A stretch of DNA of 64,000 nt from Stenocarpella maydis (Eukaryota; Ascomycota; Sordariomycetes; Diaporthales; Diaporthaceae), in the NCBI GenBank assembly GCA_002270565.1, contig NQMI01000079.1, positions 151,043-215,042 of the forward strand, in the 5' to 3' direction. Under the pieces are notes generated by a model. It did not search any database and was not told the origin of the DNA. It worked only from the letters and a program-made list of their open reading frames with translations. Shown here piece by piece: positions 45,075-57,516 of this stretch (position 1 is its first letter; each line of letters begins with the position of its first letter). A program made the translations under genes and the position numbers.

Positions 45075-48000
45075 AATGGTCTCCCAACCGCCATTGTTGA
45101 TGTCGGCCTCGAGCCTGCGCGAGATGTAGGACGGGACCCCGTGGCTGAGCCACATGGTCCGCAGCATTGAGTCGTAGCGCTTCTGAGACAGGAACAGCTG
45201 CCTGCTATGCCGGAGCCCCATGTCTGCCTCGCCGTACTTGTCCATGTATGGAGCGTTGCTCCACGACCCGCTCAGCCGGTGCAGATAAAAGGTTGCGCAC
45301 TTGCGAATGCTGATGAAGAGCCCGACGTTCCCTTGGCACCTGGTTTTGCAGCATGTTAGTTTGATCTAAGCAACTATCAAGTAATCGATGGTACTTACTT
45401 CCGCATGTGTTGCTGGGCCCCGCCGATCCTTCTCCTGCTACCTTGCCTCCTAAGGGTCGTCGTGGTATCCTCCGTTGAGCAACAGATACTCTGGCCACAG
45501 AACACATCCCCACACAAGAGACAGATCATCGGATCAGAGATGTCCTTGCCAGTCCGCGGACACCGCCGCCTTGTGCACTCCTCAATAAGCGTGTCGTAGT
45601 TCATAGGCAAGCCTACAAGCTCAAATATGCCGGGGTGACTGAGCATGCGGTCCTGGTCTGCAACGTCGTGTACAGCCAGGTCCCTAGACTTGATCCGTGC
45701 CCAACAGTGTGCCTTTTCGTGTCGGATCCAACCCCGGACGAGTTGATCACACAGAGAGCCCGGCCATCCGACATGGATGCCCAAAGGCGTGAGAGCTGCG
45801 CACATGCTGTCGAAATCTGGCAGGCGCAGCGCCTCGGTCAGACGGTCGAGTTCGTCCTGCTCCGGCTGGGGTGAAATGTGGCTGTTGAAGTCGACGCCGT
45901 ATTTGACATAAAGAAGTACCACGCATTTTCGAAGGAACACTTGCGCATATTTTTTGGTAAACGCATAGAAGTCGGAAAGACTTTGGAAGCAGGGTTGGTT
46001 GAAGCCATGTTCGAGAGGAGGGTTCGCGTCACCGGGTATCGTATACTCAAGGTCCATGTTGAGGACTGTCTTGCAGAACTCGGCGAAGTTGATCAGACTC
46101 CTGTCCTCCAGCCCCTCGCCCGACATCCATTCGTGGTTCGGGAAAGTGATCCTGGCGGTTCGGTAGACAACCTTGACTATCTCGGCAAGGTAGCACACGC
46201 GCAGTAGATATGACACATCGATGCCGTTCGCTGCGGAGAACCCGAAGACGCTCTCGCACAAAAAGATGAATGTGTCCTGTGTTAGGAGTGGCGGGTGAGC
46301 AGCCAAGTTTTCATCTCCGTCCGGAACAAAGAGCTGGAAATGCTGTCTCTCGCTGTCCTTCTTGAACTCCCTGTCGATCCGGTTCTGGCCGGCGTACTTC
46401 TGGCCTCCTACGGCGATGTACGAAGTCACAGTCTCTGACAAAATGCGCAGGTGGGTGAGAGCTTGCTCGGGTATCTTCTCGAGAAGGAGCGAGCCGTATT
46501 CAGAGTCCTGCCCTCGCTGCTGTATCTCCACAGCCGAGATCGAGAAGCCTACAGTTTTGGCCAGAACATCACTGTCACAGAGATCAGTGGGGTTCCCCGG
46601 CGGCTCGTTCATGCGTTCGCGCTGATCGGGACCATGTCTTCCGACGAGACCATTCCGCCGAAGAGTGTCTCGGAGGCGGCGATAGACGACAACCAGCTCT
46701 GACATCGCGCTGCTGCTCTCGCCCATGCCTGGCGACTGCCCACTTGACTCGGGAGTGTTGCCACCCCAAGGCGTCCCGACAGATGGCGTCTGAGAGCCGG
46801 ATTCCCAGGCGTCCACCACAAGGTGTGACGATTTCTCTGCCAAACTTGGCAGGAGTGTACCCCTCGTGTACTGTGAAAACATCCTCTGGGATGAATGAGG
46901 CTGAGGCTCCAATGCCAGGGCGGCGTTGTGCGTCGACGACAGGTTCTCCTTCAAGAACACCGCAAAAGCTTCGGAAGATACTTGGGTCTCAGTTGACGTC
47001 TGTAGCACGCCGGGATATGATTCCTCCTGGCCCCTCCAGACGATCGGCAAGAAGGCGTTGCCCAACGCCTTGCAAAGTGGACACACAAACTCCAGCCGAT
47101 ACGGGTCCTCGGGGTGATGACGTGCGATCTGCTGCTTGTGCCGCTGCTGAGTTGCCTCAAAGTACACCTCGAAGCAGCTGTAGTGCATTATATGGCCGCA
47201 CCCAATGGACACCGGCCCAGTTCGGACCGCGTGAGGAGGGAAACCCTTGCCGATAATCTGGCGCTCCGTAGTAAAGGTCTCTCCTTGTTGGTTAACCTTC
47301 TGCACGTCCTTGCGGTTCTCATGCGCCACTCCAAAAGGCCGAATGGGCTCAGCCGATCGGTCGAGGTCCTTTGGCGTATTGAATGCTTCTCGAACGAAGT
47401 CAGGGTCTGTCAGATCTGTCTGCCGTAGTATTCCGCTCTCCCTAATGAAGCCAAATGTCCCGTAGAGTCGACGATCGTCTGTGTCTTCTTGGCAGAGGAT
47501 GCATGTCCCGGATGGGTACTTCCAGAAGTTCTTCTCCTCTACTGGCTCAGGTAAATCTTCATCTTCCAAGTCATCGACGTCGCCCCAGTCGATATCGCCC
47601 TGGTTTGCTAGGAAGGTCTTCTGCTGCTGCTGGAACTGTGCCATCACTCGAGCCTGTCGATCCAAGGCTGCCTTCTTCTTGCGTTCCCGCTCCTCATCAG
47701 CATTGGCAATCGCGGCTGGTGAAGCAGTGCTGATCCTATCGACCGGGACACCAAGTCGCACGTATGCCGCCTCAAATTCGGAGGGTCTTTTCTGACGCAT
47801 GCGCTTGAGGGCAAGCGCGATCCGAGGGTGGCAACCCTTGAGCTCCTCCTTCGTCGACATCATGTCCAGGAGGGACACAATAGTCTTGGAAGCCGGGGCG
47901 TCCTGCATAAAGTTGCTTCGTGCGACCTGGGTCAGAGCGGTATGGATGAAAGATGGCTTTGACGGGTCAGATGGCTTGTCCTCGGCAATGGCGATGAGGA

Positions 48001-51000
48001 TAAGGTGCAATACCACTTGCAGGTACGTTTCGACCCTCGTGTATGGTACGGTTGGCGTGAGCTTCTGGCACACAAGCGGGTACAGTAGACTGTAGTAGAT
48101 GATCTGGGCAAACATGCCCGTGCTGGTGAACTCGGCGAGGCCTGCGAAGACGCCGCCGGGGATCGGACGAAGCTTCGGCTCGTACACCACATCCTCGATG
48201 GGCCTTCCGGTTTTCTTGGCTACGCATTTGCGCCAGGCCATCTCCGACTCCTCCCGCTGGTTCTTGTTGTAGTGGGCAATGTACGGGTCGACCTCCTCAA
48301 CAAATTGTGGCTTCAACTCGAATGTGCCAATGTCCGACACGCCCTCTGGTGCTCTGTAGTTGGACATCTCGTCGAGGACCCTGGTGAAGTCTTCTTGCTC
48401 CTGGTATCTCTCGGGCAACTTATTTCCTATCTCAGTGAACGAAAGAGGCTTGAAGCAGAGCACGTGAGTGATGTCGCGGCGCATGGCCAAAATTCGGCTG
48501 TTGGGCTCGTCTTCGGTACGGATCAAAGACGTCCTATCGCTGAGAAGGACAACGAGGAGGTGTATCATGTCCTCGACAATGTCCAGGTGTTGTGCGTCAT
48601 CCTGAGCTGTGGACTTCTGTTCGAAGAAACCCTTGGTCCATTTCTCCATGCCGAAACGATCAACAATTGAGGCGAGCACTCGGCTTGGGTTGCACACCAC
48701 AAGCGCTGTCTGCAACAAGAAGATGTCTCGATGATGGGAAACATCTCTCTGACCAACACCACGATAGGTTCCAGCTTGATGCCTGAGGCTCATGCCATTA
48801 CGAACCCACATTCCAGCCTTCATCTGAGCCAACCAGGCACACACCCTCAGGGGGTAGTCGAACGCCGCCATGAGGAAATCTTCCGGTCCGTAATCACGTC
48901 TCGGCATTGCCCGCTTGCCCATGAGACGGGGGTGGCCTTTGAGCTCTTGGGGTGTGAAGTAGAGAATAGCCCGTAACTGTTCGACAGTCAACGACTTGCC
49001 ACATTCAATCAGCCAGGACAGCGTGTAGTGGAGGGCGTGGTGGAAGCTGATGGGCTGTTCCTCAACCACAAACTTGACGACGTCATATTTGGAGCTGTCA
49101 CCATCAAACTCGAAGTCGCCCAGAGACTTGAAGCGAACTTCGTCCTTGATTTCAGCCTGAGTGAATCGCGCGCGCTCTGCACCAATGGAATTCACAATCA
49201 CGGTCTTTGCTGCTAGACGAATGGCCCGACAGACGCAGTCCGTGTCTTCGACGCCGGTGAAGGACCGGCTAAAAAGGCGACATAGTCGATTGATTTCGCG
49301 TGTGATGAGTGATGCACTAATCCATGTGTCCGTTTCGTACTCAACGTGCTCTCCAACTGCCCTGGTGTTTGGGCATATGCCTTGATGGAGTTTGACGAGG
49401 TCGAGGAACTGCAGCATGTACCGGTCTTCTGTCCTCAAGCGCTCTTGCACATGTGGAGAGAGGAAAAGATACTTGAGGTCGGCAAAGAAGTGGTACATGC
49501 GCCTGTTAGTCACGGACCCAGAGTCAAAAGCCAGGACCGCTGTATCCGAGACGTTCCATGGGTGGCCGACTTGACGAGTTGTTAAAAAGGTGTACAGGAT
49601 AGCCAGAAGGCTGGTCAAGAAATTGCCGCGTTCCACAACCTCTGCTGTGATCGAGGGCGTAGTGAGCATTTGAAGGGACAGGTTGATGATCGAATGGTCC
49701 GGCTCTCGATCCCCAATAAGGTAAAGTTGAGCTAGAGTCGTGTAGAGTCCAGCAAAACGCAAGCCAAGCACACGTTTGAATTCTGGTATCGTAACGACGG
49801 TGGATATGTAGAGAGACCGCATGTCATTGCGCACCTTCTTCCACATCCGGAGGTCAAAAAGAATCATCCAGTCCAGGCGAACCCTCTGAAACAAATCTTC
49901 TGAAGGAGGAACATTCTCCATCTCCACATATGCAGTTGGCGCGAGCATCCAATATCGGCCCGACTTGGGCGGCGTTGCCTGTTCATCTTGCGCCACGCCA
50001 GGCGTCTTTGGTACATCTAGACTGTTTTTCGCATAGATGGACGACGGTATGAGAGGCTCCGCGGTGTCAGAGTCGGACGGGGTCAGATCTCGGTCTCCAA
50101 TATTCCGTCGCGGGCCACTAGGCACTGGAGGAGGAGGCGGCGGTGGATAGCCTGCCATCGTTGCTTCGTCTGCCTCCAGAGCCTCGTCAGCTCTCCAGTC
50201 AGACATGTTGACATCTCCAGCGGCGCCGGGTGCCGAATCGAGCATCATCACGTCTTCCTCATCGTCATCGACGTCCTCGTCCATGTCTCCTTGCGAAGAC
50301 GGCGTATGATTATCGCCATCAGCGTCACTATTATCGTCGTCGTCGTCGTCGTCGTCATCGCTTTCCTCCGCGTTTCGCGCCGTATTTATACCGCGCCTGA
50401 CGGCTTCTCTCGCTTGTTGGAGTCTTGCAGCCTGCAGCAATGCGAACTGGGTGTAGACATTCATGGAGGTGTCTTCTTTCTGGTCCTCCTTGTCCTCGTC
50501 ATCCATTCCCTCCTTGCCGACGATGGCGTGGGTAGCTGGACTTCCCATGCGCCATGGTTTGAGGAGTTCTTCGCAGACTATGACCCGCAGAACAGAGGAA
50601 TCTTGCCCGACGGCGCAACCCGAAATGTCCTTCAGCCACTCAATGATTGTACCGCACATTTGCTCTCGGAACGTATCGCGTGAGGAGCGAATCGTAACAG
50701 TAACGCGGATTTGCTCCAAGGTGTTGGCCCTCCCGAGGAGGGTCTCAACGTCGTCGTCGTAGGTAAGGATACTCCTCCCAATGGTGTCGGTTTCGTACGC
50801 TTTACTAAGAGCCTCTCGCTGAGTCATTGCACAAGCCCTGGCAACCTGGTCTCTAACCTCGGTGATGGTGTGCTTCTCGTCGTTCCAGAGGACGATGGCG
50901 TATTCACCGGGGGACCCCACGTCGCCGCCATGATATGTTGAATTTAGCCTCGACATCTCCTCGTCGTGCTTTATCGACTCGACCGTCTTTGCCTGTCGCA

Positions 51001-51616
51001 ACTGCTCGGGCGAGCAGGATATCACGTCGCAGAGATAGTCGATGACTCGCCCGATTGTCATCCGTATGCTGAAGAGCAGGTCGTCGGGCAGCCTCGGCAC
51101 CTCCTTGTCCTTGCCCTTTGGTTGTTCGTGCTCCCAGGTCGAGTGTATCGTGCAGAACATGGGATTCTTCCATGCCTCCGGGTCACCACAGTCACAGCAA
51201 CCACTATTGCCCGGCGAGATGTTGATCCTAACCATATGTCCCGTGTGGTCCGTGGCATCGAAGCACTTTGCGCAGAGACAGCAGGTGTCGTCGGTGCCGC
51301 ACGTCTTGCAGCTGTATGAAGCCTCCCCTGCCTTGAAGATATGACCGCATGCCATTCCTCGAGCAGCCTCTGTGTATTCTGCTCCCTCAACAGCGCCCTG
51401 GGCGTCCTTGAGCTTGAGAACCTTGCCATCGACGACCGGACCCCCGTTTGGGAAGAAGAGCCTTAGGTAGTCGTCCTTGCCACCAGACATGAACCTGAAG
51501 AGGTTTTCGAGTAGAAGATCCTCTGACTCTTTGTTGTATTGGTATCGTTTCTGAGCAGGCAGCTCCATCAGAAACTGACAGAGCTGCAGCTCCTGCGTTG
51601 ACATTGTAGTGTCCAT
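45072..51616 (-). CDS. ubr1: E3 ubiquitin-protein ligase Ubr1 (N-recognin)
   Basis: N-degron pathway ligase that binds destabilising N-termini and works with the Rad6 E2. A 6.2-kb exon 51616-45399 joins 45339-45072 through one intron (GTAAGT donor, CTAAC branch, CCAG acceptor), giving 2161 residues. The UBR box spans about residues 90-158 (CGHIF, CKTCGTDDTCCLCAKCFD, HTGHMV, GNSGCCDCGD). A ClpS-like type-2 degron domain follows (YAIVLWNDEKHTITEV, EALSKAYETDTIGRS). A nine-residue Asp run lies near 420, encoded around 50333-50360. The RING region comprises CILCQED and CGHIMHYSCFEVYFE with FVCPLCKALGNAFLPI. The C-terminal UAIN part has MICLLCGDVFCGQSIC and joins across the intron to KCQGNVGLFISIRKC. 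It ends WLSHGVPSYISRRLE...NNGGWETI. The stop is TGA in the context ATT-TGA-CTA-GAT. Confidence 0.97.
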
Positions 51617-53068
51617 GTTGGTGAGCTCAGCTCATATCGATGTCGCGCGACGGGGGCGGAGGGTAGCGGTCGGTTGTCAGAGATGGCCCGCTGAACCTAT
51701 TGGGAGTTGCGCGACTTGTTGAAAGATTTCTTGGGCTCTTAAGAGTACGGAAAACCGCGTCAACGGCAAGTGATCAGCTGTGACAAGCCTGGTTAGTAAA
51801 AGTCAGGATGCAGTCAGTCGTGTTGAGCGCGGGGTTGAGGCGAGGGGCGCTGGCTGGTCCAAGAGGAGCTAACACTTCCAAAGGAGAAGGTAGTCAGTCT
51901 ACTTACAAATGCGGGTTCCCGCCCGTCCGAGTGAATAGGACGTTGTGCAGTCCGGGCAGTGTATGGTTTCGATTTGACTAAAACAACATCACTCGCCGAA
52001 GGCTGGATTAGTGATCTCGTCGTAGCAAAGGCTCACCACGGGGGGCTTGCGCGTTGCGGCGGTTGATACGTGCTTAGTGTGTCACTGATAATTGATTGAT
52101 CGTGCTGCACGCAGGGTAGAGCACCCAAGCCAAGGTGCCGTCACAAGCGTCACAGCTTCACTAGCCCGCTAAAGTGCGACCCTGCCGCGCTGCCGGGTCT
52201 GGCGACGTTAATCCTCCCGGGACACGGTGCAGGGGTATGTGCCTATCCACCGTATGCCCACTGCTTTGAACTTGGACAAACCAGTCAGCCTTACCACGAC
52301 GGCGAATAATATATAGTTGCTGCATGGATACGCGGGCATCTGTTAATCAGTCCCATGCGCAACTGAGGCGCTCAATAGGCGTTCCTCCAGGTCAAGTGAA
52401 AAGACGTGGTATGGAACCAATTTCGTGTACTAAGTAGGTATTTGATTTATTAGACGCAACAGCTGATGCAAGCCCATTTCGCAGGCCAACCAAAACTACT
52501 TGCACTGTCGCACCGCCTTCTCACAACTGCTGCGGTCGTAACTCACGGACTACACACAGGCATATATGGGAACAGCAATCTTGAAAACACTTGGTTTGAA
52601 TCTCTCGCAGCGCACAGAGCCTCCTGGCCTGTGTCCTGCTGGCCACCTGCTCACACCGACTCGTTCGTCTCACATACCAGCACTATATTTGGAATGGGGT
52701 ATTTGGGAGAAGCAGAGGCTGTTGTTCAATTGATGGGACGCCGCTCCTCTCATACTTCCTTCCCATCGGCCTGAGCCTCGTCCAACCGCCCGCTTGACGC
52801 CCGTCAACTAAGTCACGGAGGCGGTCATCGGCCATGTCTCAAAACGCAGCACACGTCCTCCCAGCATTCGCCCACACAAGATGAGCACGGTGGTCTCCGG
52901 GTGCACGAGATTCCGGTCAAGTTAGTCTCGTTGTCATTTTCGTCTAAACAGCCCTGATCTATGCTGTCTGTACAAGTACACTCATCGGGATCATCCGGTC
53001 CAAGGCCATAACGTCCCCCGGCTGATCCAATCATGCTGCCATCATCTGCATCCGTTGGCTGTGTTTCC
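51617..53068. promoter_or_regulatory. ubr1 promoter region and qcr9 3' flank
   Basis: About 1.45 kb between two minus-strand genes. The first several hundred bases upstream of 51616 should be the ubr1 promoter and leader. A few short frames (for example 52466-52774) lack coding bias. No RNA gene was recognised. Confidence 0.45.
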
Positions 53069-53532
53069 TTACTCGTCCTCACCACCCTGCAGGTACTTGT
53101 GCTTGATATCTTTCCATTGACGCTGCGTCATTGTTAGCCCGTCGGTCCGCGCTGCGAGTTCCGGGTGAGAACTGGGGTCCTCGTACTCCTCGGTTCATGT
53201 TGTCCCAGATTTTTGTCGTCGTCACATCATAGGCCCTGGTGTGGTCCCGTCAGCTTCGTTGGTTCCTGTGCATCACGTGGTCGGGTCCGGATCCGGTCCA
53301 GCAGGGGGAGCGCACATCTGGAAGCCGAAGGCACCGGCGAAGACGGTAGCCAGCATGACGTAGTTGTTGCGGAAGAGGACACTTTGTATTCTCGGTTAGC
53401 CTTTCGAGGGTTGTCGCCTTGTTGTGGATCGTGAGGTAACTTGCTTGTAGAGGGTGGGATGGCCGGCCTGTGATTGCGCGGTTAGCTGATGCGGTTTGCA
53501 CTGAGATCTTTTAGGAGGGTAGGGCATACCAT
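53069..53532 (-). CDS. qcr9: cytochrome bc1 complex subunit 9 (Qcr9), five-exon gene
   Basis: Small single-helix subunit of mitochondrial complex III that packs beside the Rieske protein and cytochrome c1. Five coding exons on the minus strand: 53532-53530 (ATG only), 53467-53445, 53381-53316, 53235-53187 and 53122-53069; together 195 nt, 64 residues. The protein begins MAGHPTLYNVLFRNNYVML, continues ATVFAGAFGFQMAYD as the membrane helix, and ends WDNMNRGRQWKDIKHKYLQ then GGEDE, closely parallel to yeast Qcr9 (LYKTFFKRN...FQTVFD...GKLWKDVK). The second intron is GC-AG (GCAAGT...AAAG) with a GGCTAAC branch site; the others are GT-AG. No single exon is long enough to be seen as an ORF, so simple gene finders may miss it. 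Confidence 0.93.
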
Positions 53533-54065
53533 TTTAACTAGATGTGAGCGTGCAAGACTTGAACGATAGCGCGGTCGTGGGAAGTGGTCGGTGGGAAGGG
53601 CAATTCGTCGCTGAGGTATGTTGGAGCCGAACGGGTGAAGCTAGGAAGTGGACATCAAAATTGGAGGCTAAGTCCCGATGATTCCCTCGCCCAAAATCAT
53701 CCTTCGCGCGATTGGTCAAGGCTCCATACAAGGCTCCACCTTCCGGGCAGCCTCACCTCACGCCTGAGTATTTGGTGACTCTCAGAAGGGAACAACCCCA
53801 CGAAGCCTTCTTCCATTCGCAGTTGCAACGTATTGGGCGCCGTCCCTCCTCGCACGTCTATTTCGAAGTGGTAATACTTACTTGGCCCTCTACTTCTTTT
53901 TCTTTTTCTTTTCTTTTTCTTTTTCTTTCTTTTGTTTTGTTGTCGGTTCGAATTTCTCCGACTTTCTTGCGCCAGTTCACATAATTCTCCCACGGCTTCC
54001 TCGACAACGAGTAGACCGGGGTAAACAAATTCCATTCTGTCCAGGCCCTGCAACCCCAAGTTCGG
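53533..54065. promoter_or_regulatory. divergent promoter region, qcr9 / PYM
   Basis: About 530 bp. A long T/C tract (53898-53942, TTTTTC repeats) lies 120-170 nt before the PYM ATG, a common core-promoter feature in filamentous fungi. Confidence 0.55.
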
Positions 54066-54722
54066 ATGCCCTCCCAACCAACCAACGCCGGGATCGTCAC
54101 CGACGAGTCCTCGGGCGAGCGCCACATCCCCGAGTCCGTCCGCGCCGACGGCTCCACGCGCCGGGCCATCAAAATTAAGCCCGGGTACCGCCCGCCCGAG
54201 GACGTCGAGGTCTACAAGAACCGCACGGCCGAGGGCTTTCGCAGCCGCGCAGCCAAGGGTGGCGTGATTGGCGCCGAGGCGGTGGACGACACCAAGGCTC
54301 CCTCGGCCGCCGGGTCCGCAGCGGTGAACAAGAACGCTAAGCGGCGGGAGGCCCGGAAGAAAGCCAAGGCCGCGGACGAGAACACAGCGCCCAGGGAAGA
54401 TGTGGACAAGACAAAAGGGGCCGCTGCGGAGGAAGTGAAGAAGGGCGGAGGGGCACCCGCCGCCGAGTCGGCGCCTGACCCGGAGGCCGAGCGCGAGAAG
54501 AAGGCCAGGAACCTGAGGAAGAAGCTCAAGCAGGCCCGCGAGCTCCAGGACAAGAAGGAGGGCGGGCAGGCGCTGCTCCCGGAGCAGATCGCCAAGGTGA
54601 TCAAGATCAACGAGCTGGTGCGGGAGCTGGCTGCCCTCGGGCTGGACTCTGATGGTGAGCCCATCAAGAAGGAGGACGAAGGGCCAGACGGCGCGTCCAA
54701 GGAGGAGAAAACGCCTGCTTGA
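54066..54722 (+). CDS. pym1: PYM homologue (partner of Y14-Mago, WIBG)
   Basis: Ribosome-associated factor that in animals strips exon-junction complexes from mRNA by binding the Mago-Y14 dimer. Single exon, 218 residues from ATG 54066. The N-terminal Mago-binding motif is clear: NAGIVTDESSGERHIPESVRADGSTRRAIKIKPGYRPPEDVEVYKNR is the family pattern, seen at residues 7-53. The middle is Lys/Ala/Glu-rich (KRREARKKAKAADE) and the C-terminal helix (EREKKARNLRKKLKQARELQDKK...LLPEQIAKVIKINELVRELAALG) matches the conserved PYM C-terminal region linked to 40S binding. Its presence suggests that this fungus retains an exon-junction complex, in keeping with intron-rich genes. Confidence 0.93.
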   Translation: MPSQPTNAGIVTDESSGERHIPESVRADGSTRRAIKIKPGYRPPEDVEVYKNRTAEGFRSRAAKGGVIGAEAVDDTKAPSAAGSAAVNKNAKRREARKKAKAADENTAPREDVDKTKGAAAEEVKKGGGAPAAESAPDPEAEREKKARNLRKKLKQARELQDKKEGGQALLPEQIAKVIKINELVRELAALGLDSDGEPIKKEDEGPDGASKEEKTPA

Positions 54723-55798
54723 GCTACCAATCCAGACGAACGGGCCTCATAGGCCAGGTGTTGAACCTTTTGGCATCACTATGAAGGCTATACTACTGCC
54801 TCGGCTCAATGGCCTGTATCGCCGTCCATGTAGGGACAGCTGCTAGACGACTCGACCAATCTCAGAGGCTGTCCGCCCCGAGTGGGCCAGGCAGAAGGGC
54901 TCAGAGGGGATATGCACGTGGGAGATGGTCATCCATCTACAGTTCCGCGAGTACCTGAGGTTATCACGTATTCCGCCTCAACCAAGGACAAGGTGCCCTC
55001 CAAGGCCAGTGCAGCCGCTCTGGCCTCGCGGCCAGTGACACGCAGTTCACCTGAGTCGGGAATCCATAGTTGGTCTTTGCGAGTCACGAGAGACTCTGGG
55101 GTATCCTGTTGGTGTGACGTGGAATTCCAGGAGCGAACGTTCAGGTTGTAGAAGGCCGTTGTCAGGTCTGGCCAGGTTACAGCAGTTTGAGCCTTAGTTA
55201 GAAGCAGGTTCAGAGGGAGAACAAGAGCTGCTAATCTACGAATTTACTCAACCACGTAGCAAACCATGAGGAGCTATACCAGTTATTACCTGTAATGAGC
55301 TGAGGGGGGAATTCACCCCCAACCTATAACGGAGGAGAAAAGCGCCCTGTTGAAGGATCCTGGATTTGCGACAACCAAGGACCAATTAAGTGCCTGGATT
55401 CCTCGTAGCCTCTGTCAGCTGAGTAATCTTCTTGTCGTTTTTGCTTGTCATCAATGTACACTGGGCGTCGTCATGAATAAAAGATTGGCCCGTCAGAGTG
55501 GTGTTTTCTATGCCTTGCGCCTTCCATAATGCCCCTTTTTTTGCGTACCAGATCCCCCGCCCTGATTCCGATTCGCTGGTATAGGTTTGCATGTTTTCAA
55601 ATACGGTAGTAAGATATCCGATTGACATAGTGTCGATTTGTCCCAAGCAAGGCTGGGAAGAGTTGGTCCGGGCAGCTAGGAACGAGGCTGTCGACTCTTG
55701 GCGTACCCGGTGATATGTCTAAGCATACGAGATTGCGGATCGGTGAAGATGTGGGGGTGATCGAGTTTGAGAAGAAACACGGGGCGATACCTCACACA
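54723..55798. other. convergent spacer, PYM / tim44
   Basis: About 1.1 kb. Two modest frames occur: 54882-55151 (+) and 55386-55646 (-, 86 codons, low GC3). The latter, with MQTYTSESESGRGIWYAKKGALWKAQ, could be a decayed fragment, but no family is evident. Otherwise nothing was found. Confidence 0.4.
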
Positions 55799-57516
55799 TC
55801 AGATGTACTCTCTCGCGCTCTTCTGCATCTCGATCAGACGCCACCCTCTTGTTTCGGGGTTGTTCACATCGTCTGGCGTCCTTGTCACGCCGATGGCGTA
55901 AGTGACGAGTTGAACCTTGTCTTCCATGCCGGCAGCCAGTTCATTCGACTTTGCGTTCCGGTAGACATGAACCTCCTGTGTCCTGCAGGTGATGATGAAC
56001 ACGGGAATCTCGCCCGGCTCCAGCATCCTTGCTTTCAGGATATCAACGTGCCTAATGTCGAGAATGCGCCCGTCTGATTTCAGCCCAGCCTGCAGATACT
56101 GCTTGGTGAGGGCCTCGTACACCGAGTACTGCGCCTCGGACAGCCACAGCTTCAGTGTCTCGACATCACCCTTCACATAGGCGTCAAGGACCTCGGGCAG
56201 GATGTACTCGCGGAGTTCGCGCAGGAAAGGTTCCACCTGGAAGTTGGGGTCCATGGAGCGGAATTTCTTGATGACCATTGCCGTCTCGTTCTCTGCGAAG
56301 AAGCCCGCCACGCGATCTGTTATGCTTCGTGCAGTGAGAATGAGGGGGTTCTCTGACTCGTTGTACACATGCTTCATGCCGAAGAGACCCTGGACAAACT
56401 TGTTGGAGTCTTTGAAGTTGGTCCAGGCTTCTTTCCACTGCGCATCCTTGTGTACAGTGACGTTGGTGCCGGCGCTGCGGGCGAAACGCATTAGAATTAA
56501 GGTTCATCTCAGTTCAGGAACAAAGGCAATGAGGCAGGTCCAACATACTTAGGGTCCTCCTCGAGAACCTCGTGCTTTCTCGGCCCGTTGGGGTTCTCCA
56601 TCTGCTCGCGCAGCTCCCTCCGCTTCCTCCGCTCCTCCTTCTCCACCCAGCCGCCATATCTCGAGCTGCTCCCGTCGTCGATGACGCTCTTCACACTCTT
56701 GTACGCCTCTGTATCCCGGATTGGCTTGGTCGTCTTGTCGATCGCATCGCCGGTGACGTTGGCCGCTTTTCGGACACCCTTCATTACTGAAGTATCCCAA
56801 GTCCATGCTGCACCCTTGCCGACTGCGCCAGCTGTGTTTTTCAACACCTTGCCCGCTGTTGTCGAGACAGCACCGGTAGTCTTCTCGTATGCTTCGCGCG
56901 CTCTACGGACATTCTCGCTCTCCACAAAGTCAGTCGCGCCTTGGGCGAGTTGCTTTGTTGACTCGTTCCACTCCTTCGAGGCCTTGAACTCGTTCTGCAT
57001 GGTTTCCATGAAAACCTGCCATGGTGTCTTATCACCGTGGGGAGGAGGCGGTGGTGTGTCTTCCTTCTTCTCCTCCTTCTTGCCTTGCTCGCCTTCCTCT
57101 TGGGCCTTCCTCTCCCCAGACTCCTCCCGGGGTTCCTCCCTTTTTTGCGACTGCTCCTCTGCTGCGGATTCTCCTGATTTGTGCGCCTCCTTCCATGTGG
57201 ACTCTGCCTGTGCCTTGGGCTCGGACTTCACATCTTGCCGGCTGTATGGAGATGCGGAAAAGGCTCGGGATTGCGACTGCGATAGCACCGCTGTCCGTAT
57301 GGCCTCGGGCAAGAATTGAGACCGTAAAGGCGGGAGGGGTGAAGGGATGCTGGCTTTTGATAACACATGGCTGTCGTGACTGTGCGACGCCAGGCGGCTC
57401 GATATTAATCTCCGGGATCCAGGCGACCTGCCATATGGAACAGCGGACGCATTCAGAGCCGTAGCTCGCGAGGAAGTCGGAGGAACGCTCCTTGAGATGG
57501 TCCTAAACGAGCTCAT
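55799..57516 (-). CDS. tim44: mitochondrial import inner membrane translocase subunit Tim44
   Basis: Peripheral matrix-side subunit that tethers mtHsp70 to the TIM23 channel for presequence import. Two exons, 57516-56549 and 56474-55799, give 547 residues; the intron has a GTATGT donor and CCGCAG acceptor in phase 2. An Arg/Ser-rich mitochondrial presequence opens the protein (MSSFRTISRSVPPTSSRATA). It is followed by a charged low-complexity region (EEQSQKREEPREESGERKAQEEG), then TPWQVFMETMQNEFKASKEW and the coiled region KTTGAVSTTAGKVLKNTAG. The C-terminal Tim44 domain includes FVQGLFGMKHVYNESENPLI, ETAMVIKKFRSMDPNFQVEPFLRE, PEVLDAYVKGDVETLKLWLSEA and the ending WRLIEMQKSAREYI. It is divergent from the uS11m gene with a ~390 bp shared promoter. 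Confidence 0.96.

Noticed and set aside
55386..55646. 86-codon minus-strand frame between PYM and tim44
   Set aside because: Lower GC3 than real genes and no family recognised; kept only as a possible fragment in the spacer entry.
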